A stretch of DNA of 64,000 bases, taken from assembly GCF_035046505.1 (NCBI RefSeq), contig NC_089821.1, forward strand, positions 172,005,531 through 172,069,530. The letters are read 5' to 3'. The stretch's first letter is position 1. Each line of letters starts with the position of its first letter. The position numbers and the translations under genes were made by a program. The notes under the pieces were generated by a model that saw only the letters and a list, made by a program, of their open reading frames with translations, did no database searches and had not been told where the DNA came from. The stretch is from Tiliqua scincoides. Taxonomy: Eukaryota > Chordata > Lepidosauria > Squamata > Scincidae. Below, piece after piece: positions 1 through 9,317 of the stretch.

Positions 1-200
1 AGAGCAGCTGGACCACCTCTCTCCCTGAGATGCCTAGCAACGCCCCTAGAGGCTAGCCATGCCTCACTAGGGAGTCGGGACGCACAGATTGAATACCTCA
101 GTGCTAAGGTCATGGGGTGGGAGGATAATATACATTAAATGTATTTAAATAACTAACAAATATCTGGAATATTTGTAACTCCCCTATTGCAGAAGAACTA

Positions 201-533
201 AGGGCCCAATCCTATCCAATTTTCCAACCCCAGTTTAGCCATGCCAATGGGGTGTGCACTGCATCTTGTGGTGCTGGGGCAGTTATGGATGCCACCTCAA
301 AGTAAAGGAATATTTGTTCCCTTACATCGAAGCTGCTTTGTGCCTGCACATGCCTGATCTTGTCTGATCTCGGAAGCTAAGCAGGGTCAGGCCTGGTTAG
401 TACTTGGATGGGAGACCGCCTGGGAATACCGGGTGCTGTAGGCTTATACCGTAGTCTTTCGAGACTGAAGGTTGCCAGCCATTTAACCATTTGTGCCTGC
501 ATCGATGCTGGAAAGTTGGACAGGACTGGGCTC
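201..533. mobile_element. Harbinger-like MITE, split by a 5S SINE
   Basis: The left end AGGGCCCAATCCTATCCA and the right end (reverse complement GAGCCCAGTCCTGTCCA) are imperfect terminal inverted repeats. Short flanks CTA and TTA fit a 3 bp target-site duplication. Without the inserted SINE and one copy of its duplication, the element is about 180 bp, matching the copies at 29637, 48909 and 61634. Assignment to PIF/Harbinger rests on the 3 bp duplication only and is an inference. No coding capacity is visible. Confidence 0.7.
349..489 (+). mobile_element. 5S rRNA-derived SINE, copy 1
   Basis: The body matches vertebrate 5S rRNA from the TCTGATCTCGGAAGCTAAGC region through box C (GGATGGGAGACC) to GGTGCTGTAGGCTT, so the internal pol III promoter of 5S genes is retained. 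It is followed by a LINE-like tail with AGTCTTTCGAGACT. A 12 bp duplication TTTGTGCCTGCA at 337-348 and 490-501 marks it as a retrotransposed insertion into the MITE. The 5' end is slightly shorter than in copies 2 and 4. Confidence 0.9.
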
Positions 534-639
534 TTAGGCAGGTGGAGCCTTCCCACCAGTACCCATAAAGAGGAATCAGGTGGGGCATCGGCTTCTGAGT
601 TCAGAATGGATTCTAACAGCAATATCTTCTCAATCAGCT

Positions 640-825
640 GGTCCAGGTTCAAATCTTCTCTCAGCCATAAAGCTTCCTGGGTGACCTTGGGACAGTCATT
701 ATCTCTCAGCTTCACCTACCTCACAGGGTTGTTGTGAGGACAAGAAGGAGGGAAGGAACTGTGTACACCACCTTGAGCTCTTTGGAGGAAGGGCAGTATA
801 AGAATTTGAAAAATAAACTTAAGGG
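640..825 (+). mobile_element. tRNA-derived SINE (Sauria type), 5' shortened
   Basis: The sequence runs from a tRNA B-box-like CAGGTTCAAATC through GGTGACCTTGGGACAGTCA and CTCACAGGGTTGTTGTGAGG to CACCTTGAGCTCTTTGGAGG and an A-rich end. That order is typical of squamate Sauria SINEs (from memory). The A-box half is missing or decayed. Family identification needs a repeat library search. Confidence 0.7.
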
Positions 826-1233
826 CTGGGATTGGTTCTCTGTACCAGAGAGTGAAAAGCAGGTTGAGGCAGGGAATTTGAGCCCCTTTGGAATTTTAGT
901 CTGATTCATTAAAAAAAAAAAAAAAACTCCTGTAAGGGGACTCACAGTCACTTACTGTAAATCATAACAATAATCATAAAGCAATAGCAAAATCAAATCA
1001 AATTGAAAAAACAGTAGGAAAAAACCATTAGGAAAACCATAACCTGAGGCTTCCTGCCTTGAAACGATTGCTTCATGATAAGGTTGGCCCTTATTTGTAG
1101 GTTCCATCCATAAAATACAGTTTTCAAGGGCTGACAAAGTATTCTAAAAGGATAATTACATAGGATTTTATTTCTGTCTGTGTTGGGTAAGCCTCTAAGA
1201 ACTGTTGACATGTAAGTTCCTGCTTGCTGTCAG
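826..1233. other. Unassigned DNA with a poly(A) run
   Basis: Apart from a 16-base A run at 911-926, I recognise no gene or repeat. Reading frames here are short and of low-complexity composition. Confidence 0.5.
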
Positions 1234-1316
1234 CACAATTCTATGCATGTCTACTCAAAAGTAAGTCCCATTGTGTTCAATGGGGTTTATTTTCAGGAAA
1301 GTGTGCATAGGATTGG
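1234..1316. repeat. ~80 bp quasi-palindromic repeat
   Basis: One copy of the recurrent unit: CTATGCATGTCTACTC, AGTAAGTCCCATTG, TCAATGGGG, then TGTGCATAGGATTG. The two halves are imperfect reverse complements, so the unit could fold as a hairpin with arms of about 39 bp. Other copies lie throughout the window. Confidence 0.75.
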
Positions 1317-1619
1317 AACCTGAGTGTCTTTTTTCAGTACAGAATCCCCAATGGCACTAAGAAAAGGAACCTTGATGACCTTGACGAGAAAAGTCACGCT
1401 ATCATCGCACCAAGTCTTCACCACCTCAAACTGAAGTCAGGAACTGGCAGTTGGTGCTAGCCCCCCCTCCCAGTCTCTTTTGAAAGACTACACTGCACGA
1501 TTCTTGCTGTGGGGGCAATAGGACTATTACAGTGCCCGTCACTGGGAATATTTGACTGGCAAAACCTTTTAGTCATGCACCTGCAGTTCAAGCACTTTTC
1601 ACATATGACAGCATGTCAT

Positions 1620-1708
1620 GGATTGGCCTTTTCAGCCACACTAGACGCTGTGCCAGAACCACCTTTCAGAGCGCGATACCATAGTCTTTCGAGAATGAAG
1701 GTTGCCAA
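1620..1708 (+). mobile_element. LINE 3' end fragment
   Basis: It matches the last ~90 bp of the LINE at 27115-28149, from GGATTGGCCTTTTCAGCC to GAAGGTTGCCAA, including the C-terminal codons of the reverse transcriptase ORF. It is a dead-on-arrival fragment produced by 5' truncation. Its hairpin stem carries one change (AGAAT for AGACT). Confidence 0.85.
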
Positions 1709-2170
1709 TACATGGGTAAAGCTGTGATCTCAGGCAAATATCCTGCAATCTAAATAGTCACTTAAAGGCCAATTTCATTGCCTTAAACTTCCTTGAAACT
1801 CATAATGACACAATACAATACAATCACTTGAGTTGACAGTGTACCCTCAATGAATGGGGAAAATGACCGTTGTGAAGAGTGGATAATGTTATATATACGT
1901 ATTTCAAGCCACCCTTGCCCGTACACAATTTGGGAAGCGAGCGTGCACCTGTTTTCTGTCCCACCAGGTGAGTGCGCACCTGTTTTTCTGTCCCAATTAT
2001 GAGGACTATTGTCCTCATAATTGCATGGTGGTGAGTCTGAACGGCCTCCTCAAAGTGTTTTGAAAATGATTTGGATGAACCTTCTCCCTACATGATTATG
2101 AGAAGGGGAATGGCATGTTGAGAGGAGGGGCAGGATTTGTGTGTTCAAGTACCAGACTGTGATTGGACTG
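1709..2170. other. Unassigned DNA
   Basis: No gene is recognised. The phrase CACCTGTTTTTCTGTCCC occurs almost twice (1947 and 1978 areas), and ATTGTCCTCATAATTG lies near 2010. This is a minor local duplication without clear meaning. Confidence 0.4.
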
Positions 2171-2178
2171 GCTTAGAT

Positions 2179-2622
2179 CAGGGGTGCCCAAACCCCGGTC
2201 CTGGGGCCACTTGTGGCCCTCGAGGCCTCTCAATGTGGCCCTCAGGGAGTCCCCAGTCTCCAATGAGTCTCTGGCCCTCCGGAGATTTGTTGGAGCCCAC
2301 ACTGGCCCGATGCAACTGCTCTCAGCATGAGGGCAACTGTTTGACATCTCGCGTGAGCTGTGGGATGAGGGCTCCCCTCCACTGCTTGTTGTTTCACATC
2401 TGTGATGCAGTAGCAGCAGCAAAGGAAAGGCCAGCCTTGCTTTGTGCAAGGCCTTTTATAGGCTTTGAGCTATTGCAAGACCTTCATTCATTCATATAAG
2501 TTCATCTTTAATATATTCGTTTATGTAAACGCATGTAAATTAATTCTTTTCCCCCCCCAGGCCCCCGACACAGTGTCAGAGAGATGATGTGGCCCTCCTG
2601 CTAAAAACTTTGGACACCCCTG
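2179..2622 (-). mobile_element. Non-autonomous hAT element
   Basis: The terminal inverted repeats CAGGGGTGCCCAAA and TTTGGACACCCCTG are flanked by an exact 8 bp duplication GCTTAGAT (2171-2178 and 2623-2630). Both features are diagnostic of the hAT superfamily. The body is the reverse complement of the element at 50665-51131, including the GTGGCCCTCGAGGCC region and an AT-rich stretch rich in ATATT and TAAAC. It encodes no transposase. The open frame across it is a by-product of its base composition. Confidence 0.9.
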
Positions 2623-2790
2623 GCTTAGATGATTGCCTGAACGGATCTACTGATTCTGTGGAAAGGGGAAAGTTTGTTTCACTGTTCTATCAGGTCTACC
2701 CAACTTGTGACCTACCAAATTAAATACAACCCACTAACCATGACCTGCCATGCCAGGGTCTTGGCCAGTCTATTTGTTTTGATAGTTCCA

Positions 2791-2880
2791 GGGCCCAATC
2801 TATACATGTCTACTCAGAGGTAAACCCTATTTTAGTCAATGGAGTTTACTCTCAGGTATGTGTGGATAGGATTGCTGCCC
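2791..2880. repeat. ~80 bp quasi-palindromic repeat
   Basis: Unit reads GGGCCCAATC, CATGTCTACTCAGAGG, TCAATGGAGTTTACT, then GTGGATAGGATTGC. It shares the GCCCAATC end motif with the MITEs of the window. Confidence 0.7.
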
Positions 2881-3971
2881 CAAGCAGGTAGCAAAATGAG
2901 GAGATTTACCAAGCCCCTGCTGGGCTGCCGTGCATACTAGTAGACTCTGTTGATGAATTGCATTTTATTCAGGATTGTTCTGAATAATATTCAATTTTGC
3001 ATACTAAGGGTGAGCAGGCTGTTAAAAACCAGATAATCCATAACATGAACAAGGACTATGAATTCTGAAAAAAAGATAGACTTTGTGTTGTGGGCAGATT
3101 AAGATGATTTGTGCCTCCTCCAAGAACTGACTTAGTAGTTGCTCTTTCAGATGGATCAGAAGAGCACAGTTCTTGTTAGATTCCTTTCAAGTTCAGCTGA
3201 AATTACTGTCTGCCTGAAGTGCCTGGTAAGTTGTCTTGTTTGTGTAACAACTATGTATGTCTCTTGACACCACTTTTTTTCTCCTCTGACCTTGGGCGGT
3301 GGACAGTCTCTTAGTTATTTTTCTGCTGCTGAGCTTGAGACCAGGCTCCATGTGAGCACAGGAATGAGAAATATATTTCTGTAAAATAATGGTCCTGAGA
3401 TAAGTGGCCTGAGGAAAGGCTAGAGTGATTGCTGATGGCTAACAATTGCATATCGGTGTGGGTTCATGCTACCTGGAAATGATGCAGAAGCTAAATGAAT
3501 CAAGACCTCTCTGCCCTAAAACACATATTGCCCATGTGAGTGAAGTGTTAGCAAGCTGGTAAACCACTATTATTGCAGTTCATTTTTTGCAAGGACCAGC
3601 AAATGAGCTATTCTGAAGGTAGAGTGAGCTTAAGGGGGCAATGGCAAAAAATATTCATTGACAGAGCATGCTGGACTTGGATGGTTCTGTAATCTGATTT
3701 CCCAGTTCTTGATGGCTTCAGCATGCTTCGCACTTAGAAAGCCCCCTGGTTCAGTCATTCATATCTTCAGGTATGTCTGGGAAAGACCCATGTGTGAAAA
3801 AAAAACCTGGGAGATCTACTGCCAGACAATAGTGAGCTAGATGGAGCAGTGGTCTGTTTCGGCAGAACACTGTTCCCTGTTGTCCCATGACACTAGGATG
3901 CCATGGGTGAAATTCTGGCCCTCTGCCTTTCTACCACTTCTCTCACAAAGTGGCTGGAATGATAAACTGTT
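2881..3971. other. Unassigned, repeat-poor DNA
   Basis: About 1.1 kb with no recognised gene, repeat end or RNA. The sequence is AT-leaning and its frames are short. Confidence 0.5.
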
Positions 3972-3981
3972 AGGTGTGTTA

Positions 3982-4134
3982 CCCTGCACATGCCCAATCC
4001 CGTCTGATCTTGGAAGCTAAGCAGGGTCAGGCCTGGTTAGTACTTGGATGGGAGACCGCCTGGGAATACCGGGTGCTGTAGGCTTATACCAGAGTCTTTC
4101 GAGACTGAAGGTTGCCAACCATCCAGGTGTGTTA
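3982..4134 (+). mobile_element. 5S rRNA-derived SINE, copy 2 (near full length)
   Basis: It begins CCCTGCACATGCCCAATC and runs through box A (AGCTAAGCAGGG) and box C (GGATGGGAGACCG), then the 5S end GGTGCTGTAGGCTT and the LINE-like tail with AGTCTTTCGAGACT. The 10 bp duplication AGGTGTGTTA lies at 3972-3981 and 4135-4144. It is close in sequence to the other copies, suggesting fairly recent activity. Confidence 0.92.
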
Positions 4135-5040
4135 GGGTGCTGGGGAGCAGGCTGTTCCTAACTGTGGGATGGAAAGCTACCTTCCAGCGCCTGGAACAGT
4201 ATGGTCATTATGTACAGGTCCCATACATGTATTCATTTAAATGCTTTGGCCCCACCATGACCTAATTGTGCTGCTCTTGGACTTGTTCAACTTAAATCCC
4301 TGCAGGCTGCAGTACATTCAACTGTTTGAGAAATAGCTATTTTTCTTCATGTGTTTCTGTCATTTTTTTTTTGGCCCGCATTGGTCTCCAGGGCAACGTA
4401 CACAAAATGAATAGTACAATGAAAAGGAATTAAACCCAAGCACAATATTTGTAAAATAATGAATCAAAGCCCTAATTAGCATATAGCAGGTAGCCAAAAG
4501 AAAAAACAAAAAAATCATTTAAACCTTGTGACAAGGAAGAAGTTTTGACCAGTTTTTGAAATATGAGAAGTGACTGGCAAAGCTCCCTAGGAAGTCTCCT
4601 ACAGGAAGTGCATTACTGCTTCAAGTGGCTGCAATTTTTTTCCATTTCTTCAGGTCCATCTTTGGAAGAGTAGGAAGTGCCCATGCTTAGTCAGGCTGTA
4701 CACTTGCCTTAAGTCTCTTGAAAATTCTCAGCTGTATCAGTTTGGGAGGAAGACAGAAATTCTTTTCCTCCTTCACTTTTTTGAAATTTCAGTGCCAAAC
4801 CTAGGAGAAGGATGCTTAGGAATGATGTAAATAGTTTGTTAAAGAAACATAACAACAAGAATAGATTTGCAATATTACCAGGGGTAGGAGGAGAAGACTT
4901 TATCAATGTAGTTGAAGCGATGAAATGGTGCTGGGAGTTTAAAAAGCTCTCTCTGTCCTTGCATGCATGCATGCATGCTGTTTAATACAGGTCCTTTTCT
5001 ATCTATTAAAAGCAACAATTAAGAACAGCAACCACTACAG
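4135..5040. other. Unassigned DNA with a short (GCAT)n run
   Basis: No gene is recognised. A GCAT microsatellite of about four and a half units lies at 4961-4979. Otherwise this is ordinary AT-rich sequence. Confidence 0.5.
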
Positions 5041-5120
5041 CAGGGGTGCTCAAACTTTCAACTTTAGGGATGCTGGACCTTTAACAAGTGTATAGAAGAG
5101 GGAATTGCAGCAGGTGCAGC
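5041..5120 (+). mobile_element. hAT-like end fragment
   Basis: It begins CAGGGGTGCTCAAACTTTC, a hAT-type terminal repeat. I could not find the matching right end or a duplication, so it may be a truncated element. The boundary on the right is arbitrary. Confidence 0.4.
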
Positions 5121-5582
5121 TTGTCATCTGTGGGATTTGCCTTTTTTAGGCAAATATAATTGTTTCCAAAAGGGTTCCTCTCATAGTTTCCAGGGTGGCG
5201 TCAGGGACCAGTCAATGGTCCAGGCCCATCATGGGGCTCACCTGGTGAGGGCAAGCCATGAACCCTCATTACTAGTGGCAGTGGGAGCTCCCAGTGTGCC
5301 ATCAGGGGGTGAGGAGGGGAGAACAGTACAAGCCTTTGCCCCAGAGCCCTAAGCAAGCTGGTGTTGGCACTGTTCGTTTCTATATGAATTTCTGCAGTTT
5401 GGCCCAGTGTAAATTCCCTGAGAGAGATGATTAAGATGAAGATATAAGGATGGGGGTTTATAACACATCCTGTGATGTATTGCGTTAAAAATTTTCCTTT
5501 GATTTGGCCTTAACTTAAACCATTTTTGATGTTGTTCCAGTCCTTTTCGCTGGAGTGGCATGTTGTATTCTAGATTCCAGAT

Positions 5583-5930
5583 CAGTGGTTCCCAAACTTT
5601 TTAGCACCAGGGCTCACTTTTTAAAATGACACTCTATCGGGACCCACCTAGTTTCACCAGACTTTAAAAAAAAAAAAGATTTATAAAGAAATGTTTTATT
5701 TATTTATAAGTAATAATAACTAGAAAAAAAGATCCTCAAACATTTATCTCCCTCTGTTTACACATTCTTGCAGACTGCAGGAGCTCAGTACCTCGAAGGG
5801 CAGTTAGCAGCTATCTAATTTTTGAATAGCTTTAGGCAATTAATTATCTGATCTTTCCATCACCAAAAACCCACCAAAAACCAAGTCACAACTCACAAGT
5901 GGGTCCCGACCTACAGTTTGGGAAGCACTG
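5583..5930. mobile_element. Non-autonomous hAT element
   Basis: The ends CAGTGGTTCCCAAACT and AGTTTGGGAAGCACTG are inverted repeats, flanked by TTCCAGAT (5575-5582) and TTCTAGAT (5931-5938), an 8 bp duplication with one difference. The interior is AT-rich with an A run. Subterminal GGGACCCACC and GTGGGTCCCGACC are also inverted. No coding capacity. Confidence 0.9.
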
Positions 5931-6308
5931 TTCTAGATCCTTCATGTGAGCTTTTCTGTGTAGGAACCTCTGTGTGTCTGGTTCAGAGATCAAGGAAGGA
6001 ATCCCAGAGAAAAGAAGGCACAACATAACACAGTTTCCTGTGTCAGCAGGGCTCCTTCTCTTTGTGGAAGTATCTCTTCTGCTTAATCCTGAGATTCAGG
6101 TTCTGTCTGCACTAACAGGCAGAAGCCTTTCCTCATTGCATCACAATCTTCCCACCTCTCTCCAGAATTCTGCTGCTGAAGTTGCTCTGTTGCACGTTTC
6201 TTGTTCATGCTTCTTCCATATGCACTATTACCCTATTGAAATGCATACGCTGGCTACCCATTTCCTTCCTCATTCAGCATAAACCAATTAGCCTTTTCTG
6301 CAGCAACT

Positions 6309-6443
6309 GTTACCCTGCACATGCCCGATCTGGTCTCGGAAGCTAAGCAGGGTCAGGCCTGGTTAGTACTTGGATGGGAGACCGCCTGGGAATACCGGGT
6401 GCTGTAGGCTTATACCATAGTCTTACAAGACTGAAGGTTGCCA
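6309..6443 (+). mobile_element. 5S rRNA-derived SINE, copy 3
   Basis: It begins TTACCCTGCACATGCCC. It lacks about 10 bases of the 5S body around the TCTGATC repeat, keeps boxes A and C, and ends with the shared tail. Its hairpin reads AGTCT-TACA-AGACT, so the loop has changed while the stem is intact. A flanking duplication is not clear. Confidence 0.88.
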
Positions 6444-6680
6444 TCCAGTACCAGTAATTACCCTTTTCTATAAAGTGCTCAAGATATGCCTTACCCTATA
6501 TCTCTGTCTTTATTTCCCATTATATCTCTGCCAATGACCCTGATTTCTCTACTGGCACAACTCTCTGCCAGTATCTTCTCCCTCTCTTCTGCTGCCCCTA
6601 TGGTGTCAATTCTCTCTTACTTTTCAATGCCCTCTTTCAAACCAGCATTTCCTGAGAAAAAGCAGATGGCCTACAACTGA

Positions 6681-6748
6681 AGCCCAGGTATATTTCCTCA
6701 GAAGTAAATCCCATTGTGTTCAGTGGCCTTATCTGTGCATAGGATTGT
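6681..6748. repeat. Decayed ~80 bp quasi-palindromic repeat
   Basis: CTCAGAAGTAAATCCCATTG and GTGCATAGGATTG identify the unit. The middle is shortened. Confidence 0.6.
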
Positions 6749-7528
6749 TTCCTAATTCCACATCCGCATCTGAAATGTAAGCTGTGACTGTGTTCATTCA
6801 CAGTCATCTCACATTACCCTTGGTTTCCTATATTCTTTTCCTTTCCTACCCAATGTCAAAGTCAAGCTGTAAGCTCCTGTGGGCAGGAGCATTTTTTCCA
6901 CTGTAAATAAATAATAAAGACAGATTTTTAAAAAAAAAAAGGTCAGCATTTGGTTGGGATCATGTGAGGGTCAAATTGACTCAGTGGACATATCCATTAT
7001 CTCAAAATGATCTTGTGTAAGTATTATTGGAAAATCAGCTGTGATTATTCTAGTATTTTGGTGCGTGAATGTATTTGTCTTTTGGCTATGCAGGTTTGAT
7101 TTCTGCTTTGTGACAAATTCAGCAAGATCAGGAGGGCTAAGTCTTGTCTAGCTTTCTTGACCCTGGCACAATCCTCTGCCTGTAGGTCTTCCTTTCCTGG
7201 CCTTTATGTCTGTTCCTCTTTCATGTTATAGAAGAAAAGGAATAATAAACTGGGGTCTCTGAACTTTTCAGTACCACCTTGTGTGTACGTCTTCCATTGT
7301 GGGGAAAAAATAGAAAAGAACAGGCATTCCTTCTGAATTTATTTTCCATGATGTTTAATGAAACCTCCATGACTGAACCTCACTGAACAAACCTCCCTTC
7401 TGCTATTTCTGACAATGTTCTCTACCTTCTTTTTATGTAATGTCACAGATCTGCTGGAAAGCAAAAAGTTGTTGTCTTTTGCTGTGTTAAATACTTCTCT
7501 TCAACTCCCAAACACTTGGGCAGAAAGG
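6749..7528. other. Unassigned DNA
   Basis: GTAAGCTCCTGTGGGCAGG followed by TGTAAATAAATAATAAAG at 6870-6922 resembles the 3' end of a decayed retroelement, but I cannot name it. Nothing else is recognised. Confidence 0.4.
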
Positions 7529-7536
7529 AAATACAG

Positions 7537-7748
7537 CAGTGGTTCTCAAACTTTTTAGCATCTATAAAAATGTTTCATTTTACAAGCCGTTCAAGCCTGT
7601 GTGGTTGTAATGGTGATGGGGCAGCAGTGCTCCCCCCAAGTGGAAGGTTGTTTAACCCTTGATGTACATAGCCAAATCTGCCCTGTCATTTTCACAACTG
7701 GGTCATAACCCACTTGTGGGTCACAGACCCACAGTTTGAGAACCACTG
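7537..7748. mobile_element. Short non-autonomous hAT element
   Basis: The inverted ends CAGTGGTTCTCAAACT and AGTTTGAGAACCACTG match perfectly over 16 bp. The flanks AAATACAG (7529-7536) and AAATAGAG (7749-7756) are an 8 bp duplication with one difference. A subterminal GTGGGTCACAGACCCAC hairpin is present. About 212 bp, no ORF. Confidence 0.92.
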
Positions 7749-7756
7749 AAATAGAG

Positions 7757-9142
7757 TGTTGGGAAGGAGATCTGGGAGACCCACAGTAAAGTGCTTTTAA
7801 GTTTTAAGGACCTTCCCATCCCATGAAAGATCGGAGAGACTAACCAGACAGTCATGTTATTTCTGTGGAGATTTGTTTTCCATTTGATTAGGCTAAGTTA
7901 AAGTTTACTTATATGTGCCCTTTTCCTTTTCATTCCTGACAGTTTATTTTCTTCAGTGTTAGAAAGGGTCCACAGTGCTGTCAGCTAACAAAGATTTGAA
8001 TCCCTATAGTACATTTTGCAAGAATATAAGGGGTGTGACATGGTACTGACTGATTTTTTTTTAGAGAGGTATTGTCTTCATTAGACTTCATCACACTGAA
8101 TTACAGCCTATTTCTGTTCTGGTTTGGGCTACTGGCTGGAGCACTTTGCAACATCAGAACTGAGTTACTCTGTCACAAAGTGGCCACCAATGACGCATGG
8201 AGCACTCTGTTAGTGTCCATTTTGGGAGAGCTGCCGTAAGAAGCTGCAGTGTTCCCCTTCTGTCACTGGATCCTACTGCAGCCACTGGAACAGGTAAGGC
8301 AATGATGGGGACGAGGAGGGGGACAAACCAGGCGGGGAAAGGGTAAAACTGGGCAAGGAGAGAAATGGGGTTGGGAAGGCTGCAGGGGGTGGTGGATCTG
8401 GCAGTGATGGTGTCCCATCATTTTGCAGACTCCCTACCCCTTTCTCTCCTCAGACTTGCGCCAGCACAGGTCCAAGGAGACTCATTGCTGACTAGGAGGC
8501 TTACAGAGGGGTAAGGGGATCTATATGTCCTTTCCTCTTCAAAGGCTCCTCACCCACCCCTCCCCTGCCTGATATAGCATGCTCCTTTTCAGCACAGCTG
8601 CGTCAGCAGGGGATGGGTGGAGGATAGTATTGGGCTCTTAATGATATACAAGATACGTCCAGGTCACAGCAATCCTCTATTGTGGTTCCATAAATTTAGT
8701 TGTGTCCCTTGTTGTCCTTCATTGTCCCTGGGCTGCTTCTTATCTGCATTTTCATCCCCTCTTAATTGTGGGTTTTGGTGGTTAGATAACAGATAAATAT
8801 AGATACAAGTGGATGCACACCTAGTAAGAGCTGTGAGTTTCACAGGTGTTACTGGCAGTGTTTTTTTTTAAAACATATGTAATGCGTGCACCTGGAAATA
8901 AAACAATTGTGTGCAGGGAACCAGTGAAATGGTCAATGGTGCAACTGTATAATTTGTTATATAGGAAACAAGGGTGAAAGTACAGAAAAATTACCAAGGT
9001 GCTCAAAATTAAAAAAAAAAAAAAAAAGGGTGGGGGTTAAATTGGGTCCAATTGAATTAGCTTACATGCACTTATGTAGACAGAGGCTAGAATAATGGTT
9101 CACAATCTACAGCTAACCATCACACACAATGAAGCCCTGGGT
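7757..9142. other. Unassigned DNA
   Basis: No gene recognised in 1.4 kb. An 18-base A run lies at about 9010-9027. A segment near 8150-8260 has a regular base composition reminiscent of a decayed repeat, but I could not place it. Confidence 0.45.
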
Positions 9143-9155
9143 AAAATGGTTACAA

Positions 9156-9304
9156 CTGTTACCCTGCACATGCCTGATCTTGTCTGATCTCGGAAGCTAA
9201 GCAGGATCAGGCCTGGTTAGTACTTGGATGGGAGACCGCTTGGGAATACCAGGTGCTGTAGGCTTATACCAGAGTCTTTCCAGACTGAAGGTTGCCAACC
9301 AACC
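9156..9304 (+). mobile_element. 5S rRNA-derived SINE, copy 4
   Basis: Full-length type with box A (AGCTAAGCAGG) and box C (GGATGGGAGACCG). The 13 bp duplication AAAATGGTTACAA lies at 9143-9155 and 9305-9317. Its hairpin is AGTCT-TTCC-AGACT, with a changed loop and an intact stem. Confidence 0.92.
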
Positions 9305-9317
9305 AAAATGGTTACAA

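Noticed and set aside
349-489. Functional 5S rRNA genes (this and the five similar copies)
   Set aside because: They are missing the 5' start of 5S rRNA, lack the T-run terminator right after the 5S end, carry a LINE-type tail, and four or more are flanked by target-site duplications or show internal deletions. They are SINEs.
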